Assembly (NCBI GenBank): GCA_051027215.1 | Contig: JBPCXR010000124.1 | Coordinates: forward strand, 1 to 27,338 | Length of the DNA stretch: 27,338 nucleotides | Direction: 5' to 3' | Source: CALHVX01 sp051027215 | Lineage (GTDB): Bacteria > Pseudomonadota > Gammaproteobacteria > Pseudomonadales > Azotimanducaceae | In this document: positions 1 to 7,606 of the stretch, piece after piece | Layout: every line of letters begins with the position of its first letter | How positions within the stretch are numbered: position 1 is the first letter of the stretch | Made by a program: the position numbers and the translations under genes | The notes under the pieces: model-generated | Told to the model about the DNA's origin: nothing | What the model saw: the letters and a program-made list of their open reading frames with translations, nothing else | Databases searched by the model: none

Positions 1-62
1 GACCAAAGCTGGAGGTGTCGAGGTGCCACCAACCAAAACTGCTGAATGTACCCAGCCCCGCA

Positions 63-166
63 GTGGTGCGTGGGCGGCTGCCGACGGACGCTCACGCGCA
101 GGAGGCGCGTGCGCGAGCGGCCAAGGATGGCGAACAGCGGTCCGTCGGCAGCCGCCCACGCACCAC
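63..166. repeat. Large GC-rich inverted-repeat element with nested hairpin
   Basis: Positions 63-89 and 140-166 are perfect reverse complements over 27 bp and enclose a 50-nt loop. Inside the loop, 89-98 can pair with 106-119 (five plus five base pairs with a 4-nt bulge at 111-114), giving a stem-on-stem fold in DNA or RNA. It lies directly ahead of the DUF35 gene. Two forward frames stay open across it, but their translations are rich in Arg, Ala and Gly with no recognisable domain, so I treat it as non-coding. It could be a structured intergenic repeat, a strong bidirectional hairpin, or the remains of a miniature mobile element. No target-site duplication was identified. Confidence 0.8.
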
Positions 167-216
167 CGCCAGTTTCTGTTAAATTTACCGATTAGCCCGA
201 CCCAAGAGACTCCACC

Positions 217-630
217 ATGAGCCAACCCCTACCCGCGGTGCCCTTCCTGAAGATCCCAGAAAAGGGAGATCCCTATTTAGAAGGCCATCAATGTGGCACT
301 TGCCAGGCGACGTTCCTGGGCGAGCGGGAAACCTGCTCTAAGTGCGGGGCACGGGAGCAGATGCAAGCGGTCACGTTACCCAACTCCGGCAAGCTCTACT
401 CATACAGCATCGTGCATCGAACCTTTCCGGGCATCGAAGTGCCCTATGTCAGTGCCATTGTAGATCTGGACGACGGCACCGCGATCAAGGGTAACTTGAT
501 TAATATCGATCCGGATCCAGAGAAGATTAGTTTCGATATGCCTGTAGAGGTCGTCTACGGCGATGCCTTAGGTCGCAAAGACAAAGAGGGCAACAGTTAC
601 CTTTCTTACTTTTTTCAACCTAAAGGCTAG
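217..630 (+). CDS. Zn-ribbon/OB-fold (DUF35) acyl-CoA-binding partner protein
   Basis: A 137-residue protein. The N-terminal rubredoxin-like zinc ribbon has two CxxC knuckles (Cys26/Cys29 and Cys40/Cys43), followed by an OB-fold from about residue 54 to the end. This is the architecture of the DUF35 (OB_aCoA_assoc) family. Members bind acyl-CoA and work in complexes with thiolases, hydratases or aldolases that degrade steroid side chains, fatty acids and similar CoA thioesters in the cytoplasm. The ATG at 217 has a weak AAGAGA ribosome site. The thiolase begins 57 nt downstream on the same strand, the usual partner for this family, so the two are likely co-transcribed and form one complex. 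The substrate cannot be told from sequence. Confidence 0.9.
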   Translation: MSQPLPAVPFLKIPEKGDPYLEGHQCGTCQATFLGERETCSKCGAREQMQAVTLPNSGKLYSYSIVHRTFPGIEVPYVSAIVDLDDGTAIKGNLINIDPDPEKISFDMPVEVVYGDALGRKDKEGNSYLSYFFQPKG

Positions 631-687
631 GCGCAAAGCGGCCAGGATCCAATTCAAGACCTACATTCGAATTCAAGGAGACAACAC

Positions 688-1830
688 ATGACAGACGCAT
701 ACGTGGTTGGTGTAGACATGATTAAGTTCGGGCGCTTCCCGGACAAAACCGTCCCGGAGATCGGTGCTCAGGCTGCGCTGCTGGCGCTGGATGATTGCGG
801 CCTGAAAATTCAGGACATGCAGGCGTTGTATAGCGGCAACCTCGGCCAAGCAAGCGGCATGGTCGGCCAGCGGATTCTGCAGCAAATCGGCCAGACTGGT
901 ATTCCTGTCGTAAACGTCTCTAATGCCTGCGCTACCGGTGCAACCGCCTTTCGTGAAGCTTGGGCTTCGGTGAAAGCCGGCCTGTATGACTGTGTCTTGG
1001 CAGTCGGGGTTGAGCAGATGGGCAAAGGCTTGCTGGGCGGTGCCGGTGGTGCCACCGGCATTTCTAAAGAAGGCCTACTCGGCTCTGGCACTATGCCGGC
1101 GGTATTTGCCGAAGCGGGGATGGAGCATAGCCGTAAGTACGGCACCACCTTTGAGCACTTCGCCAAGGTGTCGGTGAAGAATCACCACCACTCCACCATG
1201 AACCCGAAAGCCATGTACCAGATCGAAACGCCCCTCGAGACGGTCATGAACGCTGAGATGATCTCCTATCCGAACACCAAGCTAATGTGTTCGGTGAACG
1301 TCGATGGATCAGCGGCTGCAGTGATTTGCTCGGAGCAGAAGGCGAAAGAGCTCGGCTTGATGAAGCGCGCGATCAAGGTTCGTGCTTCGGTGCTGACCTC
1401 CGATCCCTGGCAGGAGCGCGATCTGGTCATGCCAGACGTTAACTCTTGCACCCGTCTGGCGGCCAAAGCCGCGTACGAAATGGCCGGGCTCGGCGCCGAC
1501 GACATTGACCTGGTGGAGCTGCACGATTGTTTTGCCACTGCAGAAATCCTGCACTACGAAAACCTTGGCTTGTGCGGCGACGGCGAAGCCGGTCGCATGA
1601 TCGATGAAGGTGAGGTAGCACTCGGCGGCCGCATTCCAGTGAACGTCTCCGGCGGCCTGCTCTCCAAAGGACACCCGCTGGGTGCGACGGGTATCGCCAA
1701 CATTTACGAGGTATCTACCCATCTGCGCGGCGAGGCGGGGGAACGGCAGGTCGAGGGAGCACGCATCGGCATGACCCACGTTATTGGCCTAGGCAGCGCT
1801 TGTGGCATCCACATTCTAGAAAAGGCTTAA
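688..1830 (+). CDS. Thiolase family protein (SCP2/lipid-transfer type)
   Basis: A 380-residue thiolase-fold protein. The nucleophile Cys81 lies in NVSNACATG, the HDCF motif typical of SCP2-type thiolases is near residue 281, His329 is in KGHPLGATG and Cys372 in GLGSACG. All residues needed for thiolytic cleavage or Claisen condensation are present, unlike Ltp2-type aldolases that lost the nucleophilic Cys. It probably cleaves a 3-ketoacyl-CoA in a lipid or steroid-like degradation pathway, together with the upstream DUF35 protein. The start ATG at 688 has a strong AAGGAG site 8-9 nt upstream. A hairpin follows the stop codon. The acyl-CoA ligase and SDR on the opposite strand (6.8-9.2 kb) could belong to the same metabolism. 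The exact substrate is unknown. Confidence 0.92.
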   Translation: MTDAYVVGVDMIKFGRFPDKTVPEIGAQAALLALDDCGLKIQDMQALYSGNLGQASGMVGQRILQQIGQTGIPVVNVSNACATGATAFREAWASVKAGLYDCVLAVGVEQMGKGLLGGAGGATGISKEGLLGSGTMPAVFAEAGMEHSRKYGTTFEHFAKVSVKNHHHSTMNPKAMYQIETPLETVMNAEMISYPNTKLMCSVNVDGSAAAVICSEQKAKELGLMKRAIKVRASVLTSDPWQERDLVMPDVNSCTRLAAKAAYEMAGLGADDIDLVELHDCFATAEILHYENLGLCGDGEAGRMIDEGEVALGGRIPVNVSGGLLSKGHPLGATGIANIYEVSTHLRGEAGERQVEGARIGMTHVIGLGSACGIHILEKA

Positions 1831-1846
1831 CGCCCGCCCCTTGCTA

Positions 1847-1880
1847 GCAAACACGCCGGGCAACCGTCAGGCGTGTTTGC
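1847..1880. terminator. Hairpin after the thiolase gene, possible terminator
   Basis: An 11-bp perfect inverted repeat (1847-1857 with 1870-1880) with a 12-nt loop begins 17 nt after the thiolase stop. No run of T follows on the plus strand, so it is not a classical intrinsic terminator. It may stabilise the 3' end of the mRNA or aid Rho-dependent ending before the phosphoesterase gene. Confidence 0.5.
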
Positions 1881-1913
1881 CCAAGGTCAGCGAAGATCGG
1901 AAAAGAGCCTTAG

Positions 1914-2399
1914 ATGCGCATCGGTATCGTTGGCGACACGCACAACAATCTCAAGAACGTGCGTCGCATTGTTGAATTGTTCAATGATGCTGATGTTGCG
2001 CGGGTCATTCACACCGGTGATATCTCTCAAGCAAAAACACTAGAGGTGCTCGCAAATCTGAACGCGCCGCTGTTTGGCGTATTTGGAAACAACGATCAGG
2101 AGCGCACTGCACTGGATGCTGCCATAACTCGACACGGTTTCGAGTTCGTCGATCCACCACTGCACCTGCACTGGCACCAACGCCAAATCATTGTGGTGCA
2201 CGACCCGTTGGAATTCGATGATCATCTGAATGATGACCACCACTTGGCCTTGCATGGTCACACACACCTTTACCGGCACGAACGCATCGGCGAGACACTG
2301 GTATTCAATCCCGGGGAATGCGCAGGCCATATGCCAGGCCACAATGCCGTTGGGCTGATCGACCTGGAAACCCTTAGTACAGAACTGGTGAAGTTCTAG
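1914..2399 (+). CDS. YfcE/MJ0936-type metallophosphoesterase
   Basis: A 161-residue calcineurin-like phosphoesterase. The metal-binding motifs appear in order: GDTHNN near the N-terminus (residues 7-12), HTGDIS, GNNDQ, VVHD and the C-terminal HGHTH. Length and motif spacing match the small YfcE/MJ0936 subfamily, whose members hydrolyse phosphodiester substrates in vitro with Mn or Ni. The physiological substrate here is unknown. It has no signal peptide, so it should be cytoplasmic. The ATG at 1914 has only a weak purine-rich site. The gene ends 14 nt from the convergent exporter gene, so transcripts from the two strands probably overlap at their 3' ends. Confidence 0.88.
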   Translation: MRIGIVGDTHNNLKNVRRIVELFNDADVARVIHTGDISQAKTLEVLANLNAPLFGVFGNNDQERTALDAAITRHGFEFVDPPLHLHWHQRQIIVVHDPLEFDDHLNDDHHLALHGHTHLYRHERIGETLVFNPGECAGHMPGHNAVGLIDLETLSTELVKF

Positions 2400-2413
2400 C
2401 GCTTGGCATCGCC

Positions 2414-4582
2414 CTACAGTGCGTGGGCAATGAGCCCTTGCTGAGTCAGCTCAAAGGCTCGATCCGCGCGAGCGACGAAAGCCGGGTCGTGGCTTATGAC
2501 GAACCGCGTCATAGACAACGAACGCACCAGATCCTGTACTCGCTTTGCGGCTTCAGGATCCAAGTGTGCGGTGCATTCATCCAGGAATAGATACTGGGGT
2601 TGGCGGTAAAGCGCCCGCGCCAATAACAAGCGTTGTACCTGACCGCCCGAAAGGCCGCCACCCAGCTCGGCAATGGGCGTGTCGAGACCCATCGGCAGCG
2701 CGCTCGACGGCACGATAACGCCTAACTGCTGCAGTAAACCCTGGGCACGCTGCTCGTCCGCTTGCTCCGCGAACAGCGAGACGTTTTCTAAGATTGAGCC
2801 GGCAAAAAGCTTATCGTCCTGCAAAACAGCTGCGCTGCGACCACGAAACTCGCCCGTTGCTGCGGGCGTCGCTGCCACACCACCAATGCGCAATTCGCCT
2901 TCGCTCGCCGGTAGCAAACCCATTGCTACCTTCGCCAAGGTCGTCTTGCCACTGCCGGACGGCCCAAACACCACAATCATCTCACCAGGCTCGATGCACA
3001 AACGTATTGGCGCAAAAGCGCGCTCGGCGTAGCGCCCGTAGCGAAAGCTGACGTCGCACAACTCGAGACGCCGAGGCGCCTGGGCAGTGATTGGCATCAT
3101 CACCTGGCCGGGATCGCCGTCAAGGCCAGCGGCTAGCTGATCTGCACCGTAAGCTGTGCCAGTAGCTGTATCGACGCTGGCAACATCAGTCGCGGTCAGC
3201 GCAATGTCAGCTAGGCGCTCTAGATGCACATCTAGGGCGCGCAAGTTGATAGCGCCATCAACCAGAGCACTCATGCGCTCGACAAAATGGCTACGATAGG
3301 CCAGCAGCGCAAACAACATGCCGACGCTGAGCGTCCCTTGCAACACGCTACTTGCACCCAAGTAAACCACCAGCACCCGCTCCAGCCCGAAAAGCCCTGC
3401 TTCGAGGTTGGCGAAACTCAACTGCAATCGTGCGACACCAACGCCCTCGTTGAGTTCGTGCACATAGCGCCGCTGCCAGCGCTGCGCACGCTGGGACTCG
3501 AGGGCAAAGGCTTTGATGGTGCCAATGCCGCGCAGGGATTCTAGGAACAGCGATTCCTGCCGCGCAGCAGCGTTAACTTGGGCCAGCGCTGCGCGCCGCA
3601 AACTGGGGTAAAGGAGGATTCGCAGCACGATGAACACAAGCGTGCTCGTCAACACCCAAGCTGCCAGCTCAAGGCTGTAGGAAAACATTAATAGCAAAGC
3701 GAGGACAGCCATCAGGCCATCAACCAGCACCAAGACAGACCCCTGCAGCAGCGAGTCTGTTATAGGTCGGAACGAGCGAAAGCGCGAGAGCACGTCCCCG
3801 GTAGCCCGCCGCTCGAACCAGCCGTAGGGCAGCCTTAGTAAGCGTTTGTGCAAAGCAACGCCAGCACCACTGGCTAGCTGTGTGCCCAGCACTACTACCA
3901 ACCAACCACGCACCACCGACACCGCTACCTGCAGCAGCACCAATAAAGCAAACCCGAGCGCCAACACCGCCAACAGGTGCCCATCGCCACGCTGTAAAGC
4001 ATCGTCCACAACCACTTGGGCGTAGAGCGGGCTCAGTAACAGTATGATTTGCAGCAGCAACGACAATGCAACGAGCTGGGCGATGCCCCGACCCAGGCCT
4101 ATGAGGTTTCGGGCAAAGTCCATGAGCCGCAGGCGCGGCACGGGTACGCTAGGTGTTAACGCAAACTTAGGTGCGAGTTCCAGTGCAACTCCGGAGAAGG
4201 CCGCATCGGCATTCTGCCAGGATATTCGCCGGCGCCCCTCGGCCGGATCGTAGATCAACAGCGAACGTCGCCCGGCACTAACGAGCACTACGAAGTGGTT
4301 CAAACGCCAGTGCAGAATCACCGGCGTGCTGAACTGGCGCAGTTCCGGCAACGATACGCGCAATGCTCGGGAGTGGAATCCAAGCTCCCCAGCCGCATGG
4401 CGCAATGTCACAAGGCTCACACCGCGAGGAGTAATCATGCCCTGCTCGCGACACTGATTGAGGCTGACCGGCTTACCAAACCAGTGGCTGAGCATCGACA
4501 GGCAAGCAAGTCCGCACTCTGCAATTTCACCCTGCCGTACCAGGGGGAGCCGGCGGCGACCGAGCAATCGCAAATTCAACAT
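2414..4582 (-). CDS. C39-peptidase ABC exporter (bacteriocin/microcin type)
   Basis: A 722-residue protein from the ATG at 4582. The order is an N-terminal C39 double-glycine peptidase, a six-helix membrane domain at about residues 160-450, and a nucleotide-binding domain. The protease residues are Cys23 (AECGLAC), His96 (LNHFVVL) and Asp112 (YDPAEG). The ATPase shows Walker A GPSGSGKTT (540-548), signature LSGGQ (644-648), Walker B with Glu669 and a switch His in ISHD. Such proteins cut the leader from a peptide and export it across the inner membrane with a HlyD-type adaptor, here encoded directly upstream (stop at 4615). The frame is open upstream to a TTG at 4663, which would overlap hlyD. 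I prefer 4582 because the peptidase normally begins 15-20 residues before the catalytic Cys. No substrate peptide is visible nearby. Confidence 0.9.
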   Translation of the reverse strand: MLNLRLLGRRRLPLVRQGEIAECGLACLSMLSHWFGKPVSLNQCREQGMITPRGVSLVTLRHAAGELGFHSRALRVSLPELRQFSTPVILHWRLNHFVVLVSAGRRSLLIYDPAEGRRRISWQNADAAFSGVALELAPKFALTPSVPVPRLRLMDFARNLIGLGRGIAQLVALSLLLQIILLLSPLYAQVVVDDALQRGDGHLLAVLALGFALLVLLQVAVSVVRGWLVVVLGTQLASGAGVALHKRLLRLPYGWFERRATGDVLSRFRSFRPITDSLLQGSVLVLVDGLMAVLALLLMFSYSLELAAWVLTSTLVFIVLRILLYPSLRRAALAQVNAAARQESLFLESLRGIGTIKAFALESQRAQRWQRRYVHELNEGVGVARLQLSFANLEAGLFGLERVLVVYLGASSVLQGTLSVGMLFALLAYRSHFVERMSALVDGAINLRALDVHLERLADIALTATDVASVDTATGTAYGADQLAAGLDGDPGQVMMPITAQAPRRLELCDVSFRYGRYAERAFAPIRLCIEPGEMIVVFGPSGSGKTTLAKVAMGLLPASEGELRIGGVAATPAATGEFRGRSAAVLQDDKLFAGSILENVSLFAEQADEQRAQGLLQQLGVIVPSSALPMGLDTPIAELGGGLSGGQVQRLLLARALYRQPQYLFLDECTAHLDPEAAKRVQDLVRSLSMTRFVISHDPAFVARADRAFELTQQGLIAHAL

Positions 4583-4614
4583 GAGCGGCAGTACTGCTGC
4601 AGTTGCCGAGCCAT

Positions 4615-5907
4615 TCAGGTCCAACGCCACAGATCGAGCAAGGGTTCCAGTGCTCGACGCCAAACGGGATCGCTACGTACCCAAACGTCAGCTTCAACTT
4701 GCATACCCGGCGCTACGGAAGCCAACGCAAAACTCGGCTTGCCCTGGCTTTTCGCCGAATGCAGCACCCGCACTTGGGCCTGATAAACCGAGATCGAGGG
4801 ATTCACCGGCAATTCGAGATCCGCGCCGCGGATCGGCGTGTGGCTGATGCGCTCAATCCGTCCCATGGGCATGCCAAACTTTTGATACGGATAGCCCGCG
4901 TAGCGCAAGCGAACGCGCTGACCAACAGCAATGCTGCCCATTGCTTCAGAGGGTAGGAGCAGAACGACACCGGCCTGGGATTCTTTGTCCAACAGGTGTA
5001 AGACCAACTGACCGGCCTGCAGCCGTTGCCCCGGGCGAACGTTGAGACCGCTGACAATCCCGCCCACTGGCGCTCCCAGCCGTTGATCCGCCGTCATTTG
5101 CAGGTCGATGCGTCGTTGCTCTAGACGCGCCAGGGCCGCACGAATTTGCGCACTCGACTCCGCGTGCTCCTGCTCGAGCAATGTTTGATCCAGGCGCAGC
5201 TGTTTTTGACTGGCATCATGCTCTGCTATGGCCCTGGCGGAACCATGGAGCACTCTTTCGCTGCTGAGTAATAGCCGTTGATACTGAGCGCGCTCGGTTT
5301 GGGCGACGGCACCTTTGGCGGCCAGCAGCTCAATGTCTTTTAACTGCTGCTGATCTAAGCGCCACTGGGCCCGATTCGTGTGGTGTTCTTGGCGCAGGTG
5401 GCTGCGTCGCTGCAGGCCGTTGGCTAACGCTGAATCGATTCGAGACAGCGCTCGCTGCCGACGTTGTTGCGCCAAGCTAACACTGTGCTCTAAAGCCTGC
5501 TGCTCTGCAGCTAAAGCCTGCATGCGCGCAACCGCCGCACTGCGTCCATCCACCAGCTTAAGATCGGTATTAAGACTAACCAGCGCACTGCCTGAATCGA
5601 CCCAATCACCTTCGCTTACCGCAACATCGTCCACGACGGCAGCAACCGGCGCGCGCACCGCCACGTGTCCAGCAGCCCGCTGCGCGAAACCGCTCACGGT
5701 TAGCTTCTCGGTGTATGGCTGGCGCGCAAGGAGACCGCCACCCACTAGCGCCACGGCTAGCAACAACAGCGCTGCCACATGCAAACTAGGGGCTCGCAGT
5801 CGCAGCGGTGCATCGACAATTTGGTTCCGGGCAAGCAACGCCTCGGGGCGAAACAGCCTCGGGTGCTTAGCCGGAGCCTCCGGCACTGGTACAGCGGCAT
5901 CGTTCAA
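4615..5907 (-). CDS. HlyD/CvaA-type periplasmic adaptor of the exporter
   Basis: A 430-residue membrane fusion protein. It has a short cytoplasmic N-terminus with an LFRPEAL motif common in CvaA-like adaptors, one membrane helix at about residues 43-62, a biotinyl-lipoyl half motif, a long Gln/Arg/Leu-rich coiled-coil hairpin (about 130-270), a second lipoyl half and a C-terminal beta-barrel. It should link the C39 ABC exporter to an outer-membrane channel of the TolC class, which is not encoded in this window. The assigned start is TTG at 5907 with a poor ribosome site. The GTG at about 5886 is an alternative that would shorten it by seven residues. It lies 32 nt upstream of the exporter start, so the two form one operon. 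Confidence 0.88.
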   Translation of the reverse strand: MNDAAVPVPEAPAKHPRLFRPEALLARNQIVDAPLRLRAPSLHVAALLLLAVALVGGGLLARQPYTEKLTVSGFAQRAAGHVAVRAPVAAVVDDVAVSEGDWVDSGSALVSLNTDLKLVDGRSAAVARMQALAAEQQALEHSVSLAQQRRQRALSRIDSALANGLQRRSHLRQEHHTNRAQWRLDQQQLKDIELLAAKGAVAQTERAQYQRLLLSSERVLHGSARAIAEHDASQKQLRLDQTLLEQEHAESSAQIRAALARLEQRRIDLQMTADQRLGAPVGGIVSGLNVRPGQRLQAGQLVLHLLDKESQAGVVLLLPSEAMGSIAVGQRVRLRYAGYPYQKFGMPMGRIERISHTPIRGADLELPVNPSISVYQAQVRVLHSAKSQGKPSFALASVAPGMQVEADVWVRSDPVWRRALEPLLDLWRWT

Positions 5908-5991
5908 GGATCGGCTCTGAGATAAAACTCAAAGCCAGATTAGACGCCCGTTCACTGATTGCCTGTAAGCGTCGGGCGCGACGCGAAGAAC

Positions 5992-6717
5992 TTAGCTGCC
6001 ACCCATCGCCTTGAGAAATTTGCCTATGCGCTCAGCGTTCGCGCCGAGGTCACTAACCCCCACTCGAGAGACACTACGAACATCGATAACGCTGCCACTG
6101 TCCGCTGGGCGTACGCGCACGGCAACATCGTCTTTAAAACCAAACCAAAACGTCGTATCGGTGGCTTCAATCAGTCCCTGTTCTGGATCGGTTGCCACGA
6201 CTTCGAGACCCATTCCCTCCAGTACAGCAGCGCTGCGCGTCAGCGCTTCTTCCGGTGCCAAGCTGACCTGCAGCGGTTGCACCCACGGATAGGCTTCGCT
6301 TTGTTGGACCGCGAGCTTTTCCGCATCGTAATCCAGAGGATTGCTGCCTTCACCACGCACCGCGACCACTGCATCGAACTGTGGCGGATCACTCGTATCG
6401 GTGCTGATGTTGTGTATGGGCGGTACGGTGTTGGCTGTATAGAACTGCATGCCCATCAATCCGAGCACCAAGGCGCTGACCACCGTACCAAAGACCAATC
6501 CGGGTTTATCGTCGGCCATATTACGCTTGCTGGCCACGATTAATCCCACAATGCCGCCTACCAGCAGGATTACCGCAAGCACCACCCCAATCTGCAGCAC
6601 GCCAAAGCCGGTCATGAACGACCAGACACCAAACTTGGTGCCTAATGCACCCAGCGGTAAGCACACTGCGGCTATGATCGCGCCGATCCGAATCGCTTTC
6701 GACCACCAGACAGTCAT
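5992..6717 (-). CDS. DUF1499 family membrane protein
   Basis: A 241-residue protein from the ATG at 6717, which has a good GAGGGGAAGG site; the frame stays open six codons further to a TTG. The N-terminal half holds about three hydrophobic segments (roughly residues 8-28, 33-58 and 72-92). The C-terminal half is the soluble DUF1499 domain, ending with a characteristic pattern around DTTFWFGFKDDVAVRV and IDVRSVSRVG. DUF1499 proteins are widespread in proteobacteria and plants, and I know of no established function for them. It sits between an SDR gene and the hlyD-like gene on the same strand with gaps of 51 and 84 nt, so co-transcription is possible but not shown. Confidence 0.85.
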   Translation of the reverse strand: MTVWWSKAIRIGAIIAAVCLPLGALGTKFGVWSFMTGFGVLQIGVVLAVILLVGGIVGLIVASKRNMADDKPGLVFGTVVSALVLGLMGMQFYTANTVPPIHNISTDTSDPPQFDAVVAVRGEGSNPLDYDAEKLAVQQSEAYPWVQPLQVSLAPEEALTRSAAVLEGMGLEVVATDPEQGLIEATDTTFWFGFKDDVAVRVRPADSGSVIDVRSVSRVGVSDLGANAERIGKFLKAMGGS

Positions 6718-6768
6718 CGCCTTCCCCTCAACCAATTGAATTCGCGGGCAGAATAGCAGAACCCACCT

Positions 6769-7548
6769 TTAGGAGATGGTGGCGCCGCCATCTATCACGA
6801 AGTTTTGCCCCGTGGTGAAGCCACCAGCCTTGGACGCCAGATACACCGCGATGCCAGCAATTTCTTCCGGTTCGCCGATACGGCGCAATGGATCGTTCGC
6901 CGTTCGAGCCTCGAGAATTTCCGGGTTCTCCCAAAGGGCTCGAGCAAAAGCGGTACGCACCAAGCCTGGCGAGATGGCATTCACCCGGACATTGTCTGGT
7001 CCATATTCGCAGGCTAGGTTGCGGACCAGCTGCACGTCTGCGGCTTTAGAGATGCAGTACGCACCCAATACCACACTGCCGCGTAAACCGCCCACCGAAG
7101 AGACGATGGTAATCGAACCGTCTTTACGCGCTTGCATCTCTGGAATCACCATTTGGCAGAGCCAGTGGTTGGACTTGATGTTGACGTCCAGTATTTTATC
7201 GAAGGCGTCATCAGGCAGCTCCGACATGCTGCCGTAATAAGGGTTAACGGCTGCATTACAGACCAACGAATCGATTTGCCCGAGCTGTTGCCGAGTCTCG
7301 CTAACCAGCCGTTGCAGCTCTTCTTTGTGTCCGATGTGCGCCGGAATTGAGACCGCACCCCCCTCCTGACCGTCGAGCTCCCGGTTTATTGCCTCTGCCA
7401 CTTCGGCGCAAATATCCGCCTTGCGGCTAGAAATGACGACTTGGGCGCCGTGCCGGGCCATTTCGAAGGCGATGGCTTTGCCTATGCCTTTGCTAGAACC
7501 GGTAATCAACGCGGTCTTGCCGCGCAGGTCAAACAAGCTGCTGCTCAT
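6769..7548 (-). CDS. SDR family NAD(P)-dependent oxidoreductase
   Basis: A 259-residue classical short-chain dehydrogenase. The dinucleotide-binding TGSSKGIG motif is at residues 16-23, NAA at 98-100 in place of the usual NAG, and the catalytic residues are Asn123, Ser150/Ser151, Tyr164 and Lys168 (YCISK). The C-terminus carries the usual GGATIS-type end. It probably oxidises or reduces a hydroxyl/keto group on a lipid or CoA-linked substrate, given the acyl-CoA synthetase gene 58 nt upstream on the same strand. The ATG at 7548 has a GGAG site 7-8 nt upstream. The exact substrate is unknown. Confidence 0.9.
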   Translation of the reverse strand: MSSSLFDLRGKTALITGSSKGIGKAIAFEMARHGAQVVISSRKADICAEVAEAINRELDGQEGGAVSIPAHIGHKEELQRLVSETRQQLGQIDSLVCNAAVNPYYGSMSELPDDAFDKILDVNIKSNHWLCQMVIPEMQARKDGSITIVSSVGGLRGSVVLGAYCISKAADVQLVRNLACEYGPDNVRVNAISPGLVRTAFARALWENPEILEARTANDPLRRIGEPEEIAGIAVYLASKAGGFTTGQNFVIDGGATIS

Positions 7549-7606
7549 GGATACTCCAGTTAGAAGATGATTTTAATTTCTGCGCCGGCCTACAGCGCCA
7601 TGCTAG

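Noticed and set aside
23..220. Open frame across the 5' inverted-repeat element
   Set aside because: Starts with GTG, has no domain, and its Arg/Ala/Gly/Pro-rich composition follows the palindrome. It overlaps the DUF35 start by 4 nt. It could still be the tail of an upstream gene, but nothing supports that.
4583..4663. TTG-started N-terminal extension of the exporter
   Set aside because: It would overlap hlyD by 49 nt and place about 49 residues ahead of the catalytic Cys, more than usual. No ribosome site is seen at the TTG.
5378..5920. Plus-strand open frame opposite the HlyD-like gene
   Set aside because: Composition rich in Ala, Ser, Arg and Cys with no domain; it mirrors the strongly supported adaptor gene.
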